A stretch of DNA of 64,000 bases from assembly GCA_018417955.1 (NCBI GenBank), contig JACTVC010000034.1:186001-250000 (forward strand). The letters are read 5' to 3'. Made by a program: the position numbers and the translations under genes. The notes below the pieces were generated by a model, which had not been told where the DNA came from, did not search any database, and worked only from the letters and a program-made list of their open reading frames with translations. Below are positions 45,625 through 57,500 of the stretch, in pieces; within the stretch, counting starts at the first letter, position 1; every line of letters begins with the position of its first letter. This stretch comes from Laccaria trichodermophora (taxonomy: Eukaryota; Basidiomycota; Agaricomycetes; Agaricales; Hydnangiaceae).

Positions 45625-46214
45625 CCCTATTTCGACTTCGGACATTCTTCTGAAGTTATATTCTCGCTTGACTTACAAAGAATGTCTACGGACTTGTACA
45701 GTTTGACATTCCCAGAGTTGCTGCAAGGCGTATGAAAATCTGCGACCAACCGCTGCTAAAGGATGCTGAGCTAATCTGCACACCTACGCTGTGATGATAG
45801 GAAACAAATCTTTTCCAGAATCCAAGTGACTGGCGCAAAATGAACAAATTTCTCGGGTATGGTTCACGGAACTCATCCGAGTCATCGGGTCTTTAACTTT
45901 CTAGTTAAAGTAACGTCGTAGGAAATTGTTCGCGACTCCATGAAACCTTCCACGTTAATCGGCGTAAGTCCGAGTAGTATGCAAGTAAAGTAGCGAAAAC
46001 TATCATAGAAAGTCTGACGCGGACGACAAGAAAATGAAATGGAGTCTGTAACAAAGAAGAAAAAATTAGACGGACTCGTATCTTCTTGCCAGTGGGAAGA
46101 CGGCGATGGGATGTGGCGACAAGTTCGAAAACACAAAACAAAACAAAATGAACATGTCCGTTGAAAAGGAAGAACAGAAAAAGTATGTCCGTGCTCCGAC
46201 ATTGTAAGCTCCAC
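45625..46214. other. intergenic, no gene
   Basis: Space between the 3' ends of the secreted-protein gene (+) and the carbonic anhydrase remnant (-). The short minus-strand frames at 45882-46246 have no domain. Confidence 0.5.
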
Positions 46215-46816
46215 CTATTTCGGCAACTGACTTGCGGCCAACTCAATCAAATTCTGCTGCCCAGGGGTATTCTGCACATATCTCGCATTAAACTTCAAAA
46301 CACTCTTGAACCCCAAGAACGCTTGCGGCGTGATTGGGAGGAAGGTCCCTGCCACGAGCCATGTGACACCAACGGTGCATGGGATCCGGTGTATTTGAAC
46401 AAGGGAACGGTTGTAAAGAACTTTGTGATGTCGGAGAAGTCGAGCGGGCCCGTGTAAGCCGAGCTTCCAGGTTTCTCGATTGCCTGTAAAGGACCGGAAA
46501 GAACTTAGAAGAGGATCTAGGAATTTAGCATCATTGCCGTTGAGAGATAATTCAAACAGGGCAGCGAGAACAAGATAGGTGCCATCTGGTGGATATTAGA
46601 ATTTACTTTGAACCAACAACAATCGACTTTTACGACATACCAAGGGCAGTGTGAACAAAGTGAGCTTCCATGGGATAAAATTGGGCGTCCATGAGATGTT
46701 CCGCGGGTGTATGGAAATGATGTTGCTTCAGGCTGTAAGTCTTTCCTTCGAACGTCGTCGTCCCATTAATGACTTGCGGTTGCGGCCATTGCTGCGCATG
46801 GCGGGTACGAATCACA
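46215..46816 (-). pseudogene. alpha-type carbonic anhydrase, N-terminus lost
   Basis: On the minus strand, VINGTTTFEGKTYSLKQHHF followed by HTPAEH and then MEAHFVHTALG gives the three zinc-binding His (HFH and the later H) of alpha carbonic anhydrases. A 54-nt intron (46639-46586) leads to DGTYLVLAALFELS. Later come GPLDFSDITKFF, CTVGVTWLVAGTFLPITPQ and FLGFKSVLKFNARY, ending at the stop TAG 46217-46215. Two defects are visible. The N-terminal half is missing, the sequence instead running into the CACTA terminus at 46817. A frameshifting deletion near 46375 also removes residues between KYTGS and CTVGV. The enzyme hydrates CO2 and is often extracellular in fungi; this copy should be inactive. 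The missing part is not recognisable to the right of the CACTA element. Confidence 0.85.
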
Positions 46817-46850
46817 CACTGTGGGAAGTAAAAGCACTTCGATTGAGTGA
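46817..46850 (+). repeat. CACTA left terminal inverted repeat
   Basis: CACTGTGGGAAG start, ending in GATTGAGTGA. It abuts the carbonic anhydrase remnant. Confidence 0.85.
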
Positions 46851-46901
46851 CATGGTCACTCAAACCGGTGTAGGGAGTGATTGTGTCACTCAAATTCACA
46901 C

Positions 46902-47752
46902 CTAAGGCATGACAGTTATTAGTGATCGAAGCCTTCTAAGGCCAATTCTTTGGCAATAGGTAATTGGCCTTGAAGGCCTCGGTCACTCAGCGCTGCCAAC
47001 TATAAATAGGTCAGGATCACATCGAGATCTCTACAAAAGCGCCATTCAGCACTAAAAGTGGCGGGAAGCACTGCTAGACCGACGGCGGCGCGCTCGCTAA
47101 GAATAGGCACCGATTATGATCTTGCTTCTTCGCTTCGATCCGAAGGCGGCTATGATGGCGCTTGCCGCTACTTCTCACCAACTTCTCACTCACCATCATC
47201 GACATCACTCCTCATTCTATGGTGAGCTCACAAGCTGTTGCCCTTTTGTCTCTCTTTTTCATCTTACAGTGTGACCATCACTCATCGCTCGAAATGAGTG
47301 GCCGGATCATCGAGGCCGTGACAGCATCCGAAGGCACCGTTTGAACACCCATCCTCATATCTGCAAACTTTTTTGCGAGGATGGATCTACTGCACAGTGG
47401 CTCAGCAGGCGCCGATATATTTGCTTTGTCGAGTCCTCACTTGGATAGCGGCAGGCCCTTTGGTTCGCTTGACAAATATGTCAACTTAGGGTGAGTTCAT
47501 ATTAAATTTTGTGACGGCGATAGCTAACGACTGTTTTCATAGATAACTCTATATTCAGCTACTTTCCTAAGTATGAGTACGTTCTCTTGCATGTCCACTG
47601 TTACCCACTCCTAAACGAAATCAATTGTCGATGACAGCTGATCTTCACAGCTCCCTCAATTTCCACCCTCCTCTGCATGGGCGACAAGCCTGCTCCTCCA
47701 CCTCCCTCCTCATTGCTGAAGACAAGTGTGTTCTTGCCCTATGTCAGTGCCC
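46902..47752 (+). repeat. CACTA subterminal promoter segment (copy of 4855-5706)
   Basis: About 850 bp aligned to the inverted copy at 4855-5706. It includes the GGCCAATT...AATTGGCC palindrome (46942-46971), a TATA box and a leader. The short ORF starting ATGAGTGGCCGG (47294) is conserved only at its start, so a noncoding leader or first exon is more likely than a protein gene. Confidence 0.75.
47001..47010 (+). promoter_or_regulatory. TATA box inside the CACTA left end
   Basis: TATAAATAGG followed by GATCACATCGAGATCTCTAC, conserved in the copy at 5597-5606. It points into the element. Confidence 0.55.
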
Positions 47753-50700
47753 CGAAATGCGGTTTACCAGAACAGCGGACCCCACGATCAATCATATTCT
47801 TTGCCGGAAATGTATATTATCCACATGTGAATAGTCGGGTAGCAGGCGCTTGGGAGATAGCGAGCGTTGCGGGTGTTAAGACGATGACTGGGCTGGTGTT
47901 GATGTTACGCTTGTCCTTGGGCTCTTTTTGTACGTTTTCGTTTTTATTTCGTTAAGCGTCGGTCTAATGTGAAGAATTCGGACTACACCCATAGACCCAC
48001 TATCTCCATCTTCATACACTTTAACGACCCCCTACTTGCCGGACAAGAAGGCACTAAACGGCGTCGGTTTTTCTTGACCGAAACCGACAACGGTTATATA
48101 AGATCACCTTTTCCACTGCATTAGCTTCCTTCTGTGCACCCTCCCCTGATTAAGACGCGCTGTGGAGGGTGGTCTCTCAAAGGTACGTCGTCTCCTGTCA
48201 TTCGCACCTCCGATGTTCGATTCCAAGTGCACTACTCACCCATTCGCTCATTTATGCAGCTTAAAGACAATCACAAACTGAAACAACGGTCGAATCAGGC
48301 TAAGCAAAGACGACAGACCACCAGCACCAAGTTCCTGAAGGACGACTACAATGAGGGCAATGCGCACTTGAACGATTCCAGCCACCATAGCGGCAATCAT
48401 ACTCCATGTGTTTTTAGAGCCAAACGAAGGGGCACCGGCTACATAAGGTGTTCAATACAGCTGAGAGTAGAGCCTTTCTACGCAAAGGTTATGGAAGTAT
48501 TTTATCATGTAGATATCGTGACAAGGTCCTTTGAAATTTCAAACTCGACGAAGATCATTGAAACACATGCTTATGCCTGGCAGTCACTCAGTTCGCTTCC
48601 TAGAAACTTGAAGATCTGATAAATTAGTTAGAAGAATTGAATTTATCTTTCCAGGAAATGTTCTTAACAGTACTTCTCGGGGTGGTATTTGATAACTTGT
48701 CAAAGGTGTCCTCAGTTCATACATGAAATCATCTTCAACTCCCGGGTTCAGTCAGACTTTTACTCTTTTTTTACCCTTTCAGAAAACTGCCTATCTCAAA
48801 TTGTTTCGGACACGTCGCCGTATGATTTTATTGAATGATAGAATATTTATCGAGGAATTGAGCATGCTACATGAATTATATGTTTTTTATTCCCCGGCCC
48901 GAACAACCCACACGTTTTTATGGGCACGTGACCCAAGTGTTGGATAGCTCAGGTTTGTTTATCGACGCTCCGCCATGCTCGTCACGAACCTCTATCCTCT
49001 GGCCTTCCACTGCTTGACTTTTGAGCAATCTTGCTCCTTTTTCTATCTCACTCCCGTATCTCTCCTATGTCACTTCCGTCGTTCTGTGACTACGTGATAA
49101 TTGTGGACGGCTCACCTCACACGTAATCCTCACGCCCTTCCTATCTGTTCGCAGGGCGTTCCAGATGTCAGACCCACCAACTTTGCTGAACTGGGCGAAA
49201 CGCGAATCGAAGCCAGGGGATGGCTTGTTGTTTGTGCGCAAGACCTGTGTCTCTAATTCTTTCGTCTTTTTCTAACAGCTGCGAGGGCGATTGAGCGTTA
49301 GCCGTATTACCCGTACAGGTGGAGGTGTGACGACAACCCACTACCCTTGTACCTTCGAATCGCAGTCCTGAACCGACAGAGCAAGGGGTGGGGCACTCGG
49401 GTACAGGGGGGACAACGAGGCGCGGGTTTTGTGGCAGGATCCTAGCCAATCATAATCTCCATCGGTATGGGTTTCCCTGCAGCAACCACCTGAAACTCCA
49501 CTACGATTCGTCACTTGCTTCACATCCCCGACACTCATTGCCCCCCCCCCCCCCAACCATGGCGTTGAATCCCTGAGTTTGCCATGGTTGGAACGTGTGG
49601 GGGCACTGTCGGCGCTCATGGACCTCGACTTGGATTTCATAGACTTGCCAATACCCGTCCTCCCTTAACGCAAAGCATAGGCCTCAAAACCTAAGGAGTC
49701 TATCCATCTCCGCATCACTCCCATTGGCTGGACTTTGAACGACCTCCTCCACCCGTTCCTCCCTCCCACTCGTGTGCGGCCGACGATGAAGTCTCTTTGA
49801 GTTCTCGCGAAACATTGTCCCAAGCTTACAGAACTTCGGATACCGCTGTATACGAGCGACGTACAGGCTGCACAACCCTTTCGTCATCGAGCAAACCATT
49901 ATATCTACTGCTCAAACGTGAAATAAGGACACTCACGATCACATTGGCAGGAGATGATTGGGATATGCGAGACATTTTTCACATCGAGGATCATCTGTTG
50001 ACCTTCATGTCTTCGCTTTCGTATTGCTTTCTTCCCTTCAACTCCCGGCATCTACCACTAGCCCACTCCATGGGTATGACCCAATCCCCACAGTCCGTTC
50101 TACCGTCGCTTCCTTCCCTCGTCACAATACAATTTCTATGGATGGTGCCACTGCCAACCACCAGCTCCAGCGCCATTACTGTGCCAAAGCGCTACCGCCA
50201 TAAGAAGCATTACAGGTGCACTCGGACCTCTTGACAATCGAGAACGATTGCCTCCTAATGAACGTCATCTGGAGCAACCGCTTCATTGTCGGACCCACTG
50301 ACAGCCAATTTTAGGTCCTTTTCGCAAGCGTTGAGAAGGTCGTCCAGTATATGAGCAGCATCTGCGGAGACTTCAAGTGCCCATGGGAGGTTTTGGTGAT
50401 GTTCCCACCCAGACGATTTGGGCAGCAATGCGATTTGCGCTGGGGTACACGAGCAGCGTCTGCGGAGAGACCTGATTTTTACAGACTGCTCCACCACCAT
50501 CTCCAGCCCGCGTTACAAGGATAGTGAGTCACGACAGTGGTGTGGTCTGCTTTGGTGGAGCAGATGGCAGAATGTGTCGCTCATCGCTCGTGACAGGACT
50601 GGTTTTTCCGTACCGTCACCAACGAGCCTGCTAGCGTACGCTTGATGCTTGGGCACTGGTGTGGCCAGTGACTGGACCTGTTTCCGATGCCGTCACCGAT

Positions 50701-50938
50701 GAGACAGTCACATACGCTTGTCCAGCTCTGTCAGTTCATACAAACATAAAAAGTTGAAATCGTCATTTTATTTGTCTGACATATGCATAATGAAGGTGTA
50801 TTTACGTGCTGACAGATGGAGTAGTGTCAAGCACTTGGGAGTGCCAGACAGTAAGTAGCGCCGGGCACTCAGCAGTGCTGGGACACTGAGATCCGTCCCC
50901 CGATGCCATTCTAAATCAGGATTTAGTAGGCAGTGCCA
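47753..50938. other. CACTA interior, unassigned
   Basis: Open frames at 48134-48619 and 49797-50234 (+) and 50255-50500 (-) have no recognised domain. 49540-49553 is a run of 14 C. It may hold decayed cargo genes. Confidence 0.4.
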
Positions 50939-51160
50939 TGAGTGATTATGACCTCGAAGGCCAATTCTTCCTTGCCAAATAATTGGCCTTCAAGGCTTCA
51001 CGTGACGTCAAAGTGTCATGCCTAGGGTGCAAATTCAAGGAATTTTAAATGAGTGATTTTGACCCCCAATCCCAGATCACTCGTGACTCATATGTTGTGA
51101 TTTTTCCACTTAGTGATTTTTCCACTCATATCAAGGGGTTTCTTCACTCATACTTAAAAT
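50939..51160. repeat. inverted third copy of the CACTA subterminal palindrome
   Basis: Contains AAGGCCAATT...AATTGGCCTTCAAGGCTTCA followed by GTGTCATGCCTAGG, aligning in the same orientation as 5640-5706 and inverted relative to 46902. It is followed by GAGTGATTTT and CACTCATA repeats of the subterminal type. It suggests a smaller CACTA relic nested within the large one. Confidence 0.6.
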
Positions 51161-51758
51161 AACGCCTGAGCTACTCTATACGTCGTGGTAAGTAGACTCG
51201 CGACCAGTACCTTACGCGGACCCTTCCCTTTTCGTACTACTGGCAAACAGCACCAACATTTACCACAACAACACCAACTACTACCAAAAATAGGAGGCGG
51301 AGTGTGAAAGGCAAGGGTACCGTGTAAGGACTGGGCAGAACGAACGCGATTCCAAGGGGTTCCCCCTAGCGTGACGCTGCCTTAGAAAAAATTCGGCCTC
51401 AACACATCAAAAATCGTACATTTCACGATTGAATTTTCCGATGTTTTGAAGGGCATAGATTAATATCAGATAGGTTCATAAAGGTGTTTTTTTCTTTCAA
51501 AATCTAGTGAAACTTAAGTACTGGGGTTGCAGGGATGGGGAGTAGACAATGGTAAGGTGCTACGAGGTATCTGAGAGGGGGAGGGGCTGGCAGGTATATA
51601 GTTTCTGAACTGCAGAGAACTCGGGCCTCCTACAAATGCAGATTGGGGCCTTGTTGGAGTGTTGTGGGGGAAGGGGGGGATAGCCTTGGTGCGAGGAAGG
51701 ATGTGAATGGTATAAAAGATGTTCATATGGATTATGAAAAGGTGGGGTGAGCTGCTGG

Positions 51759-52065
51759 TAAGGATGAGCATGGCTGAATGCCGGCATTGATTGTGAAGGG
51801 CCGGGAGGGAATTGTGGCTGGTTTGGCGTGAGTCGAGTTGACGGCGGCGCTGGCGGACAACTTGACGATGCGATGAGGGTAGACAGCGAACGGAGTGGGG
51901 TAGCAGGGTAAGAATTGATGAGTGTGGCTGAATGCCGGCATTGATTGTGAAGGGCTGGGAGGGAATTGTGGTAGGTTTAACATGAGTTGATTTGACAGGA
52001 GCGCTGGCGGACGACTTGATGACATGATGGGGATAGACTGCGAATGAAGTGGGGTCACAGGATAA
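51759..52065. repeat. 154-bp tandem duplication
   Basis: Two diverged copies with CTGAATGCCGGCATTGATTG starting near 51774 and 51928. Long minus-strand frames across them (51514-52439) repeat SHRQVVRQRR-type peptides and are not considered genes. Confidence 0.7.
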
Positions 52066-52068
52066 GAA

Positions 52069-52452
52069 TTGGAGGGACACTCGAAGCGGCGTTGCGCAAC
52101 TTCAACGACGAAGCCACATGAGACCAATAACAATGCAGCTACAGCCCACCCCATCCACACTGCCAGTCCAGACCCCAACATCCCTTCAGGTGCTCCAGTT
52201 GAACCAAGCAGGGTGGCTAATATAGATGAGGAAGAGGAGCAGGGAGGGGAAGAGGAGCAGGAGGGAGAGTTGGTTGAGCTGATGAATGAGCTTGAACATG
52301 GGTTTGAAGAACCTACCCTACCAAGGCTGACAGAGGAAGATGTAGCCTTTGACATGGATGAAGTATTCCATGTTGATGTTGAGGGTGATCTCGAGGCACC
52401 AAGTGAAGAGGAGGAAGAGGGTGAAGGTGATGAAAGCAAGTTTGACTTGTAG
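52069..52452 (+). CDS. acidic ORF, unrecognised (possible)
   Basis: 127 codons with a very acidic second half (EEEEQGGEEEQEGELVELMNE and PSEEEEEGEGDESKFDL). The amphipathic stretch ELMNELEHGFEEPTLPRLTEEDVAF looks like real protein, perhaps the C-terminal exon of a cargo or transposase gene. No family was recognised, and no upstream exon could be assigned. Confidence 0.35.
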   Translation: MEGHSKRRCATSTTKPHETNNNAATAHPIHTASPDPNIPSGAPVEPSRVANIDEEEEQGGEEEQEGELVELMNELEHGFEEPTLPRLTEEDVAFDMDEVFHVDVEGDLEAPSEEEEEGEGDESKFDL

Positions 52453-53680
52453 TTGGTAGCGACGAAGCGTGAAATTTCACTAAGTCAGACGTGACAGAGT
52501 GTGACTCAGTCAAATGTCGTTTGTTGTTACCAGCTGTTTCACACATAGTGCAGCGGAGTGTGAAATGGCTGGTCACGAGCCTACATGGTAAGCTCCGTGA
52601 CCATGTTATGTTACATGTGATCGCATATCTATAGACAAACACATGCCACCGCGTTGTTGGAGGGAGATACAACTCACCACATCCACGAACTGGCAGCCTC
52701 GCATTTTCCGTTACTTCTCCTCGCTGTGTTCAACGCGAGAGAGTACTAGGACTTGCGGGCTAGGACCATCCTATGACATGGAAGATTCAAGACATTGGAA
52801 TCTTCCTTGCACGTCCGTGCATTGGCGCTGTCCGCTCCCCTGTATCTGCTGGCTTTGCGCTGGCTACTCTGCCCGCATTGCTATCCGTTTTCTGCAACGA
52901 CTTGGTGCTCACCACGTCGAAACCCACGACCTCAACAGCTTGTGCCCCCTTGGGACCGTGGCCATCAACACAGCGGCGTGGAAATGGCACAACAAACAAG
53001 TCGGTAAGAGGGAATGTGCGGCTGTGGATACCTTCTGGTGAGTTGGACGCATTCCGTGGTATCCGCTGACACTGAACACTCACAGGCAAACAGAGACTGG
53101 GTCAATTGTCGCAACACCGCTTCCTGGTACAATCGAAACAAAGCCAGGCTCTGTGACTGTCCCTCCTTAGGTATTGAGCCTACCATTCTTGATCCCATTA
53201 AGGGCAAGGAATTGGAAGGTGATAAAATTGAAGGTGTTCTGGTCCTCAAGACGCGACGGCCGGCTATCGCTTGCACCGTCTACAAAAGGCCATAACGCTA
53301 CGTGGACATCAGCTGACAGTGAATTCGCATATGAAAGTCGCAGGGTAATTGGACTCTTCACGGCTCCAAATCTTGAGTGAAACACGCATCCCGGAAAGGT
53401 GTGTGGCTGGAATACATGTCCTGAATCCCAGGATACGAGGTGCGAGGACAAATGGTCCCTAATTCCGAACTTTCTGATATCGGTTCACAGGGGATTTCGT
53501 GTTTGCGAGCTGCAATCTATCCTTAGCAGGTTTTCTTTCGCATCGAGAATTGTCTTCGAGTCTCCTGACCATCTCGGACACCACTGAATGATTATAAAGC
53601 CTACCCCAATTGACCTGCCATTCTTCAACGGTCCTCTGTTCTTTACCGACCGCGTAACTCATCAAACAGAAAACACTCTC
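52453..53680. other. CACTA interior, no supported gene
   Basis: Overlapping frames on both strands of 60-132 codons without domains. 53014-53295 and 53167-53451 are shadows of one another. Confidence 0.4.
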
Positions 53681-54274
53681 ATGTCTTCTATCGCTCCTGC
53701 TACCAATACACCTGTTGTAGTTGTCCAACCCTCGCTGGATCACTCTTCAAGTGCAACGATGGCCGACACTGCTGCAACGGGCCCTCCTACCGCTGCAACA
53801 GTCCCCATTGCCACAGAAACCGTTATTGGTGCCCCGACTACCTCAGCCTCAGCCGACACCAACATCACCAAGCCTGCCGTCACTGTAGGCGATGAAGTTC
53901 CAGCAGTCACTTGGTACCAATGTGCTTGTGCTGAAGCTTCAGTCAATAAGGCTGCTGCCTCGTCGGCCAAAACTGACGTCAATCGCCCCATTGGTGGCGC
54001 AGCAATGAGAGCCGTTCTCACCAAGGCAACCCATATGTGGGACAACGGAAGTGTACGTCCCCACTTTCACTCCATCTTCGACGCTGACCACTGCCTTTTA
54101 CAGACACTCATCTACACCTTGTTTGAAACTGCACTATGTCAAGCTGACGTATCCTCAGGTGTAGAATTACAAAGAAAATTGGGCGGCTTGGTGATCTTAG
54201 CACTGTCGCTACGGTGGATGTCATTAAGAAGAGGGTGGCAGGATTGTGATAAACTTCTTATGTATTCTCCGTAA
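53681..54274 (+). CDS. unrecognised Ala/Thr-rich protein (possible, frameshifted)
   Basis: From ATG 53681 (MSSIAPATNTPVVVVQP) a Thr/Ala/Pro-rich N-terminus leads to a more ordered part: AMRAVLTKATHMWDNGS and then TLIYTLFETALCQADVSSG. 54051-54103 looks like a 51-53 nt intron (GTACGT...TTTTACAG), although it also reads through in frame. After LQRKLG a second frame reads RLGDLSTVATVDVIKKRVAG, more protein-like than the main frame, hinting at a 1-nt shift near 54185. The gene converges on the CACTA transposase. Family unknown. Confidence 0.4.
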   Translation: MSSIAPATNTPVVVVQPSLDHSSSATMADTAATGPPTAATVPIATETVIGAPTTSASADTNITKPAVTVGDEVPAVTWYQCACAEASVNKAAASSAKTDVNRPIGGAAMRAVLTKATHMWDNGSVRPHFHSIFDADHCLLQTLIYTLFETALCQADVSSGVELQRKLGGLVILALSLRWMSLRRGWQDCDKLLMYSP

Positions 54275-54547
54275 GACTTGACGAAATGAAGAACTTCCCA
54301 TTGCCCCTGGTAGAGTCATCTTCAAGGGAGATTGGGTGCAATCGGTCAAGTTGTCTGGGTTAGAGTGATCTGCGGTCGCATCACACAGCAGTCAGTTCGT
54401 CACATTCATGGATCTTTTCTCGACTGACCGAAAACGATTTAAACATGTAGGATATATATTCTAGACCCTGTTGACAAAGTAACCAAATGACTGGACATCG
54501 GGAATATGTCTTGATAATTCATTCAATACCTAATCTACATCACCTAA

Positions 54548-57500
54548 TCAATCTTCTTCACTCTCACTCCCGTCTACACTACCAAAAAACTCTGCTTGAA
54601 TATCTTCTCCAGTTCTGTCAATAATTCCCCATTTTCCGTGGGTCTCAACTCTCCCCACCACAGCTGATATTACCCGAACGTCCATAACGATAGCTGTCGT
54701 AGTGCGGTGATAGAGGGTGAGTTCAATTCCTGCATCCTTTCCTCTGGTGACACATGGTGTTATGAGAGCAAGGAGACGTGTTGTGCCTCTGAGTTCAGAT
54801 CCCCAGAAATTAGTGTCAGGTAGGGAGCAGACAAGGATATCCTCCAAGCATCCATAAAAGATTTCTCTGACCCATTCACCAGCAGGCGTCTTGATTGAGA
54901 TGGTATACTATCAAAAAAGAAAAAAAAAACGAAATAAATTCAACAGTCATCCGCGTAGAATCCAGACTTACCCGGACGTATGAGGAATCACGACCTGTTG
55001 ACCTTATTTTTGCACATCTAATGGAATCTCCACCATTAGAAATTCTAACCCTTCCCCAAGCTGGCATAATTTTCGGCAGAGCAGAATTTATCGTTTTTCT
55101 TGATTTTGAAGGAAGCATGCTTGAAAAATATCCCACAATCTTCTGCCGAATGGTATGATTTGGGCTGTACTTCCTATCATAGGGGGCACCAAAGATGCTC
55201 ATTTCATCTGTTTTTCGATTCAAAACTCATAAAAATTGGATATAAAATATATACTTACAGTCAACGTACTTATGCTCAAATCTACTCAGTGAATTTGCAC
55301 CCCGAGAATCCGGACTTGAGGATAGCTCTTCCTGGAGATCGTAACGTGAAGAAAGCTGATCAAGATATGCTGTGTGAAGAATTCTATTTGTTAGATTCTT
55401 CCAAGGGTGATGCCTCGATTGAAGGTTCTTTTGAAGATTCCCACAATAGCGTTCCATGTAGTATGTCCATGTCGTCCACATTGGGCCACAGAACCAAATA
55501 TTGTCAGGGACATGGAGCAGCCCATGGATACTGAGTATGCAGACTGGAAGTCTTTCTTCTTTGTACTGATAGTAGAATCTGTGAATCCACATCTTAAAAT
55601 GTGCATCCGAAAAAAAAAAGGCAACATACCTTTCATATTGCCTTACCCATTCAATAATCTTGTCTTCCAACTCGTCGATTTCGGCATGTGTAATGGTAAA
55701 TTTGAGGCACATCTTGATGATGTCTGCAAGGTCACAGGCATGGCGGTAGTATTTTGGGTGCCAAAACCTTCCATTAAGAACAATTGGAGCAATATAAATG
55801 AACCAAAATGTTCAAGATTCTGCAGTGAAGTGCGACTGATCTGTTGCGATATTCCGAAGAACGCAAACAAAACTGGCTGGAATGTGTTTCACAGCCTCTG
55901 CTGTTTCGCGTCCAATCTCCTCCCATATGTGTGTCATAATTTCGTAGTCCTCAGAGCCAACATCCAACCCTTTGAACTTTCCTGTCCATAACTTCACAAG
56001 GGCCGGAATTATGTTCTCTGAGAATAGATGCAAACCTTCCCAAGGTGCAGATCGCCCAAAGTGACTCGAGCCCACTCGCCTGATTGCTGGAAGTTTCTTG
56101 ATACCAGTTTCCTTGGCAATCCGTTTTACCTGCCCTTTAGATTTAGCCACGTCAATTTTTTTGACCACTTCGAAAAAGCTCTCATGTGAATGCATGGGAA
56201 GATTTCTTGGATCCCAGATTTTATGAGGTTTGCCCTTTGTCACCGGTGCTGTCAGTGGAACGTAGTAGTTGGTTTTTCTGTTGGTGACATCTCGAACACC
56301 TGTAATTTCGCAGGAGCGGCAAGGGCAAAATCCATTGTGACCTGTCAAGCCCATCATTTTTTTGATTGCAATGATATCCCCCAGATCGAAGAGCTTGTAA
56401 GCGTGCAAATGAAAATATTTTCTAGTCAGTGCGTTGAAGGTTAGAACTCCAAGCGCAAGCCGAGCACATTCGTTATTGAATGGTGCAGTGAACGTTTCTA
56501 TTTCCTTTGGCTGCTTTGGTCCAGGTACAAGTCCCAGACAGATTAAATACTCCAGATGAGTTCGGATTTCTGGTGGGAGATTATAGTTCTTGACGAGAAT
56601 GGGAGTGCCAGATGGGCCGCTTCGATGTCGTTTGAAGAGGAGGAATGCATCTGTGCAAACCGACAAGGCAACATCCTTGCTCGTTGAGAAGTACCGATGA
56701 CCCAGTTTCTTTCCATCCACAGTCACTGTTGTTTGACGAAGGGAACAGTAGGCGAGAGAGTCAAAGACATCTGATACTGAGTTTGGATCATGTTGATAAT
56801 TTGCTCGATACCGCATCGTTTCGACTAGTTTTGAATTTTGAAAAAAGCCTTGCAGCCAGGGAATAATTGGGAGGTAGCCAAATGCTCTCCAAGGCTTTCC
56901 ATTGGAAGTCCTCACTTCCTGGCAATGTGGGCAATGGGTGTGGTTTGCATATTTTCCTGTAAATGCGATGCAAGAATTGATGCAACAATCATACCAGATT
57001 GGCTCAATTTCGGAGAGGATACCCATATGTCGTAGGATTATCCAATCTGAGCTAATTTCTAGCTTGTGATGAAATAAATGTAGTGTTTGAAAGTCCGGTT
57101 CGGTCCGGTTTTTTGATGCCCAGGGGCGTTAACCGTAACCGTAACCGGTCTGCATTTTCCCCAGAAGTCAAAAGACCAGACCGGACTGCAAAAAGACCGC
57201 AGACCGCGGTTTTTTGCAGTCTATAGACCAGTTTCGGTCTGCATCGGTTTTAACTGGTTTATGACCGGTCTTTAGGCCAATATTTTAAAATTATTAATCG
57301 GTAAATTTATTAACATTTTTAATAGCTTCAAAACGAGCCCAAGAACGTTAAATTCCGTTAGGAATTGGTGCTTCTATAAAATAAGTCTGGTACATCTATT
57401 ATTCCCCAAAGTAATTTACATATCTCTCTCGTTTTTTTACCAAATCGTACGTTCTTGGGTGCGTTTTAAAGGGTATTTAAGGGGCTATAAAAGACCGGTC

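Noticed and set aside
46942..46971. palindrome considered as a Helitron 3' hairpin
   Set aside because: No CTRR end or 5' TC terminus at suitable distance; the block sits inside a CACTA terminus.
51514..52439. minus-strand ORFs of 188 and 235 codons
   Set aside because: Generated by a 154-bp tandem duplication; repeats SHRQVVRQRR-type peptides with no domain.
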